Assembly (NCBI GenBank): GCA_030609325.1 | Contig: JAUWCL010000012.1 | Coordinates: 1 to 64,000, forward strand | DNA length: 64,000 nucleotides | Direction: 5' to 3' | Origin: Candidatus Krumholzibacteriota bacterium | Lineage (GTDB): Bacteria > Krumholzibacteriota > Krumholzibacteriia > Krumholzibacteriales > Krumholzibacteriaceae | In this document: positions 63,019 to 64,000 of the stretch, one piece after another | How the letters are laid out: each line of letters starts with the position of its first letter | Position numbering within the stretch: position 1 is the stretch's first letter | The notes under the pieces: generated by a model | The model's database searches: none | The model's input: the letters and a program-made list of their open reading frames with translations, nothing else | Told to the model about the DNA's origin: nothing | Translations under genes and position numbers: made by a program

Positions 63019-63312
63019 ATGAGACAGATAGAGTTGAAGCAGGACGGGAGGGTTGGATTCCGGATACGGATCCAGCCCTCTTCGCGTAAGGATGAGATCG
63101 TCGGATGGAACGAGGCGGGGGAGATGCGTATAAGGCTCGCCGCCCCGCCGGTCGAGGGAGCGGCGAACAGACGGATTCCCGTGTTTCTCGCGAAGGAGCT
63201 CGGCCTGAAAAAACGCGATATTGTCATCGAGGCGGGCGAGAGGTCGAGAAGCAAGCTCCTCTCCGCCCCGGCTTCCGCCAGGGCGAGGCTTGAAGAGCTG
63301 CCCGACGTCTGA
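63019..63312 (+). CDS. yggU: DUF167/YggU family protein
   Basis: 97 residues. RVGFRIRIQPSSRKDEIVGW, RIRLAAPPVEGAANRRIPVFLAKELGLKKRDIVIEAGERSRSKLL is the whole YggU signature. Function unknown; it is conserved next to divIVA/yggT. Confidence 0.93.
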   Translation: MRQIELKQDGRVGFRIRIQPSSRKDEIVGWNEAGEMRIRLAAPPVEGAANRRIPVFLAKELGLKKRDIVIEAGERSRSKLLSAPASARARLEELPDV

Positions 63313-63449
63313 CGCATCCGCTCCCCGGTCCCGGCTTTCCCGACCGTAATTATCACCTGCGTAAACTCATAAACTTGTTGCGGCTGGCCGCTGTTGCCTG
63401 TATAAGATTTCTGACCCGGGGACGGGGGATATCGACGAAAGGAGAGGTG

Positions 63450-64000
63450 GTGACGGAACTCTACGGCCGGATCAGGGAGAGCGCGAGGTATATAAAGAGA
63501 CTCGCCGATATCAGGCCTTCGTTCGGCATCGTGCTGGGCAGCGGCCTGGGCGGACTGGCGAAGAGGATAAGGGTAGAGACGGCAATACCTTACGGAGATA
63601 TTCCAGGCTTTTCCGTATCGACGGTCAGCGGGCTTCACGCGGGCAACCTGATCCTCGGCGAGCTGTCCGGCCGACGGGTCGTCGCGATGGAGGGAAGGGT
63701 CCACTACTACGAGGGTTACACGATGAAGCAGGTGACCTTCCCCGTCCGCGTGATGAAGGCGCTCGGCGCAAGGTCGCTGATCCTCACCTCGGCCGTCGGG
63801 GCGATGAACCCGATGCTTCCCAAGGGCTCGATCGTCGCGGTCACCGATCACATCAACCTGATGGGCGACAATCCCCTGATCGGCCCGAACGACGAGAGGC
63901 TCGGTCCCCGCTTTCCAGACATGAGCGAGCCTTACAACCGCAGGTATATATCATTGCTTGAGAAAGCCGCGCTCGACCTGAAGATACCACTTAAGAAGGG
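63450..64000 (+). CDS. punA: Purine nucleoside phosphorylase, 3' end outside the window
   Basis: At least 183 residues from GTG 63450 (AAAGGAGAG upstream; GTG 63447 is also possible). GIVLGSGLGGLAKRI, the phosphate-binding loop, GFSVSTVSGLHAGNLILGELSGRRVVAMEGRVHYYEGY, and LTSAVGAMNPMLPKGSIVAVTDHINLMGDNPLIGPN are signatures of trimeric class I purine nucleoside phosphorylase. It converts purine nucleosides and phosphate to base and ribose-1-phosphate. The window ends before the active-site Asn region. Confidence 0.92.
   Translation, partial: MTELYGRIRESARYIKRLADIRPSFGIVLGSGLGGLAKRIRVETAIPYGDIPGFSVSTVSGLHAGNLILGELSGRRVVAMEGRVHYYEGYTMKQVTFPVRVMKALGARSLILTSAVGAMNPMLPKGSIVAVTDHINLMGDNPLIGPNDERLGPRFPDMSEPYNRRYISLLEKAALDLKIPLKK

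Noticed and set aside
1-64000. CRISPR array
   Set aside because: No regularly spaced direct repeats and no cas genes; the repeats in 34711-36669 are protein-coding blades.

Overview
The window looks like chromosomal DNA of an uncultured, GC-rich, Gram-negative bacterium of the FCB-type candidate phyla (Krumholzibacteriota, Eisenbacteria or Latescibacterota style). This placement is an inference. It rests on secreted proteins that end in a FlgD-like 'NPFNPRT...GVYFYRLTAGK' C-terminal domain (11245-11622 and 34711-36669), a Gld-type ABC operon with a DUF4340 protein, an OprO/P-type porin, a CxxCH lipoprotein with a GEGP motif, and a yggS-yggT-divIVA-yggU-punA housekeeping block. No rRNA or complete tRNA is present to prove it.

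Layout. 1-1442: end of an integrated element, with a P4-type tyrosine integrase reading away from the 3' half of a tRNA-Lys(CUU). 1467-8364: a minus-strand carbohydrate locus with two GH130 mannoside-phosphorylase-like enzymes and three GT4 glycosyltransferases, one fused to a mannose-6-phosphate-isomerase-type cupin and one to an (alpha/alpha)6-like domain. 8454-9031: a BrnT/CopG toxin-antitoxin pair. 9113-13514: ctaB-like prenyltransferase, a broken RCC1/FlgD secreted protein, an alpha/beta hydrolase and a MazEF-like pair. 13665-17727: a putative c-di-GMP-controlled exopolysaccharide locus (BcsA-like GT2 with two PilZ-like regions, a GT39-like enzyme and an NfrA-C-like protein). 17910-20959: methyltransferase, porin and cytochrome-like lipoprotein. 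21137-26371: a candidate structured RNA with promoter and terminator, followed by the four-gene Gld-type ABC operon.

26396-34690: a patchwork of remnants and AT-richer islands around a prolyl oligopeptidase and ssrA (tmRNA). Two unrelated-in-sequence copies of the same gene pair occur here: an XRE-HTH protein fused to an ImmA/IrrE-type HExxH domain, followed by a PIN-like protein. The second copy starts right after ssrA, carries a third, rearranged gene, and is followed by a degenerate ssrA-end-like sequence. 34711-41698: secreted repeat protein, OPT transporter, membrane Fe-S (Hdr/CCG) oxidoreductase and a resolvase-like protein. 42092-46413: a damaged histidine kinase, an intact NtrC-type regulator and a compositionally foreign PhzF protein. 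46499-53666: EttA, small proteins, a YchF-like protein without a G domain, and an arsenic locus (arsR, an arsP'-'arsR chimera, arsM). 53745-64000: dinB, DUF4136 lipoprotein, a 10-TM metal exporter, DHH phosphoesterase, Trm112-type methyltransferase, M24 peptidase and the yggS-to-punA block, where punA is cut by the window end.

Two cross-cutting signals stand out. First, three genes are each put back in frame by adding one base to a homopolymer (G8 at 28658, G7 at 42806, A7 at 53407), which suggests either slippage or systematic homopolymer undercalling. Second, several genes look internally deleted (RCC1 protein, kinase lacking TM2 and the start of HAMP, arsP/arsR chimera, the third gene of the ssrA island, Fn3 remnant).
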